Shown: piece after piece, positions 62,962 to 64,000 of the stretch
Position numbering within the stretch: position 1 is the first letter of the stretch
How the letters are laid out: each line of letters starts with the position of its first letter
NCBI RefSeq assembly: GCF_003952165.1
Contig: NZ_RXFT01000012.1
Location: forward strand, 1-64,000
Reading direction: 5' to 3'
Origin: Variovorax guangxiensis
Lineage (GTDB): Bacteria; Pseudomonadota; Gammaproteobacteria; Burkholderiales; Burkholderiaceae_C
DNA: 64,000 bases
Notes under the pieces: model-generated
What the model was told of the DNA's origin: nothing
Seen by the model: the letters and a program-made list of their open reading frames with translations, nothing else
Database searches by the model: none
Program-made: the position numbers and the translations under genes

Positions 62962-63954
62962 ATGAGAGACCAGGCTCTTTTCGACAAGATCGATCTGCAC
63001 CTCATCCGGGTGCTTCACACCGTGCTGACCGACCGCAGCGTCTCTCGGGCGGCCATCCGGCTGGGCATGTACCAGCCGGCGGTGTCGGCGGCACTGAAGC
63101 GGCTGCGCGAGCTGTCGGGCGATCCGCTGCTGGTGCGATCCGGTTCGGGCATGGTGCCGACCGACGCGGGGCTGCGCATGATCGAGCCTGCGGCCAGCAT
63201 CCTGCGCGCGGCGGAGATGCTGTTCTCGGATGCGCGCGGCTTCGATCCGCAGTCGGCGGCCACCACCTTCCGCATCGCGGCCAGCGACTACATGGACCCG
63301 CTGTTCCTGCCCATGCTGGTGGCGCAGGTCAAGCGCGACGCGCCGCTGTGTCAGATCGAGATCCACGCGCTCACGCCCGACTCGGACTACCACGGGCACC
63401 TGGCGCTCGGCCAGGTCGACCTGGTGATCGGCAACTGGCTCAAGCCGCCGGAAGACCTGCACATGGCGCGGCTCTTCGGGGACGACGTGGTCTCGCTGGT
63501 CAACAAGGACCATCCGGCGGTGCGCCGCGGCTGGGACCTGGAGACCTGGCTGGCGGCCGAGCACATCGCGCCCACGCCCATGCACCCGGGCGGGCGCGGC
63601 ATCATCGACCAGATGCTCGACGAGCTGGGCCGGCAGCGCAACATCACGGCGCGCTGCGCGCACTTCGGGCTCATTCCGGACATGGTCGCCTCCAGCCTAC
63701 TGGTGCTGACCACCGGCCGACAGTACTGCGAGCGCTTCGCTGCGCGGCTGCCGCTGAAGATCCTCGACTGCCCGGTGGCGCTGCCGCGCCTCATGTACTA
63801 CCAGCTCTGGCACGAACGCACCCATTCGTCGAGCTCGGCGCGCTGGCTGCGCGAATGCATCAAGGAGGTGGCGGCGTCGCTGCGGCCTCCGGCTTCCGCC
63901 ATATCAGGCGCCACGGCGCGCCCGCCCGCCGCACCTGAAACCTCGGATCCCTGA
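62962..63954 (+). CDS. LysR-family regulator downstream of xdhAB
   Basis: This 330-residue regulator has an N-terminal helix-turn-helix (about 10-65; VLTDRSVSRAAIRLGMYQPAVSAALKRLRE in part) and an effector domain (about 95-300; FRIAASDYMDPLFLPMLVAQV in part), ending in a Pro/Ala-rich tail. It follows xdhB on the same strand with 192 nt and a strong intergenic hairpin between them, so it probably has its own promoter. It is the best candidate regulator of xdhAB and the inverted repeat at 58608-58634. The ATG at 62962 is chosen over an in-frame start eight codons earlier. Confidence 0.88.
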   Translation: MRDQALFDKIDLHLIRVLHTVLTDRSVSRAAIRLGMYQPAVSAALKRLRELSGDPLLVRSGSGMVPTDAGLRMIEPAASILRAAEMLFSDARGFDPQSAATTFRIAASDYMDPLFLPMLVAQVKRDAPLCQIEIHALTPDSDYHGHLALGQVDLVIGNWLKPPEDLHMARLFGDDVVSLVNKDHPAVRRGWDLETWLAAEHIAPTPMHPGGRGIIDQMLDELGRQRNITARCAHFGLIPDMVASSLLVLTTGRQYCERFAARLPLKILDCPVALPRLMYYQLWHERTHSSSSARWLRECIKEVAASLRPPASAISGATARPPAAPETSDP

Positions 63955-64000
63955 GAAAACCCCGTTCGCGCCGGCGTCGTGAGCGGGGCAACGATGAAAC

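Noticed and set aside
60556..63663. Minus-strand open frame of 1035 codons across xdhB and the LysR gene
   Set aside because: It covers two well-supported genes and the inverted-repeat element, and its composition is that of an antisense frame.

Overview
The window looks like chromosomal DNA of a high-GC betaproteobacterium of the order Burkholderiales, most likely Comamonadaceae and Variovorax-like. This is inferred from very high GC at third codon positions, a Bug-type solute receptor, TRAP and NCS1/NCS2 transporters, c-type cytochromes, many LysR/GntR regulators and the way purine breakdown is assembled. No rRNA, tRNA, CRISPR array, integrase or transposase was recognised.

Layout. 1-4146: the start of an ABC permease gene behind a tartrate-dehydrogenase-like gene, an orphan sensor kinase whose phospho-accepting histidine is Asn, and an aldo/keto reductase. 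4160-12333: an NCS2 purine permease, a sugar-nucleotide-type epimerase, an EAL-CBS-GGDEF protein, and an operon of NCS1 permease, hydantoin/allantoin-type racemase, GntR and XRE regulators. 12612-22833: a lipoprotein divergent from a response regulator whose phospho-accepting Asp is Asn, an isolated AMIN-GspD secretin, TerC, a PHP-type lipoprotein, and a GGDEF-EAL membrane protein. 22858-32187: the purine catabolic core (GntR, puuE, uraD-allantoate amidohydrolase fusion, M20 hydrolase; divergent uraH, xdhC, puuD, glycerate kinase). 32437-38791: an aldehyde dehydrogenase, an mgtA-mgtC magnesium locus with small leader ORFs, and a low-molecular-weight tyrosine phosphatase. 38757-45002: a 2081-residue autotransporter. 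45161-56528: leftward iorA-iorB-Bug receptor-hydroxyacid oxidase-TRAP-thioesterase genes closed by a good terminator, with a PQQ-type dehydrogenase and diheme cytochrome upstream and a divergent LysR gene. 57736-63954: a TSUP permease, xdhA-xdhB and a LysR gene.

How it works together. XdhAB (matured by XdhC) would make urate, membrane-bound PuuD oxidises it, UraH and UraD lead to allantoin, PuuE and the amidohydrolase half of the fusion open it, and glycerate kinase would receive glyoxylate carbon. Four copies of the 8-bp palindrome TGTATACA were found, each in front of a purine-related transcription unit. Together with two GntR/FCD paralogues they suggest one regulon.

The most unusual items are: (i) a proline-rich 36-codon leader ORF upstream of mgtA, followed by a perfect 10-bp inverted repeat that would bury the mgtA ribosome binding site; (ii) the eight-gene operon that reads as import of a 2-hydroxyacid, oxidation to the 2-oxoacid, ferredoxin-linked decarboxylation to the acyl-CoA and thioester hydrolysis; (iii) two unlinked two-component proteins each missing its phospho-accepting residue. 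All functional statements rest on reading motifs by eye; no database search was run.
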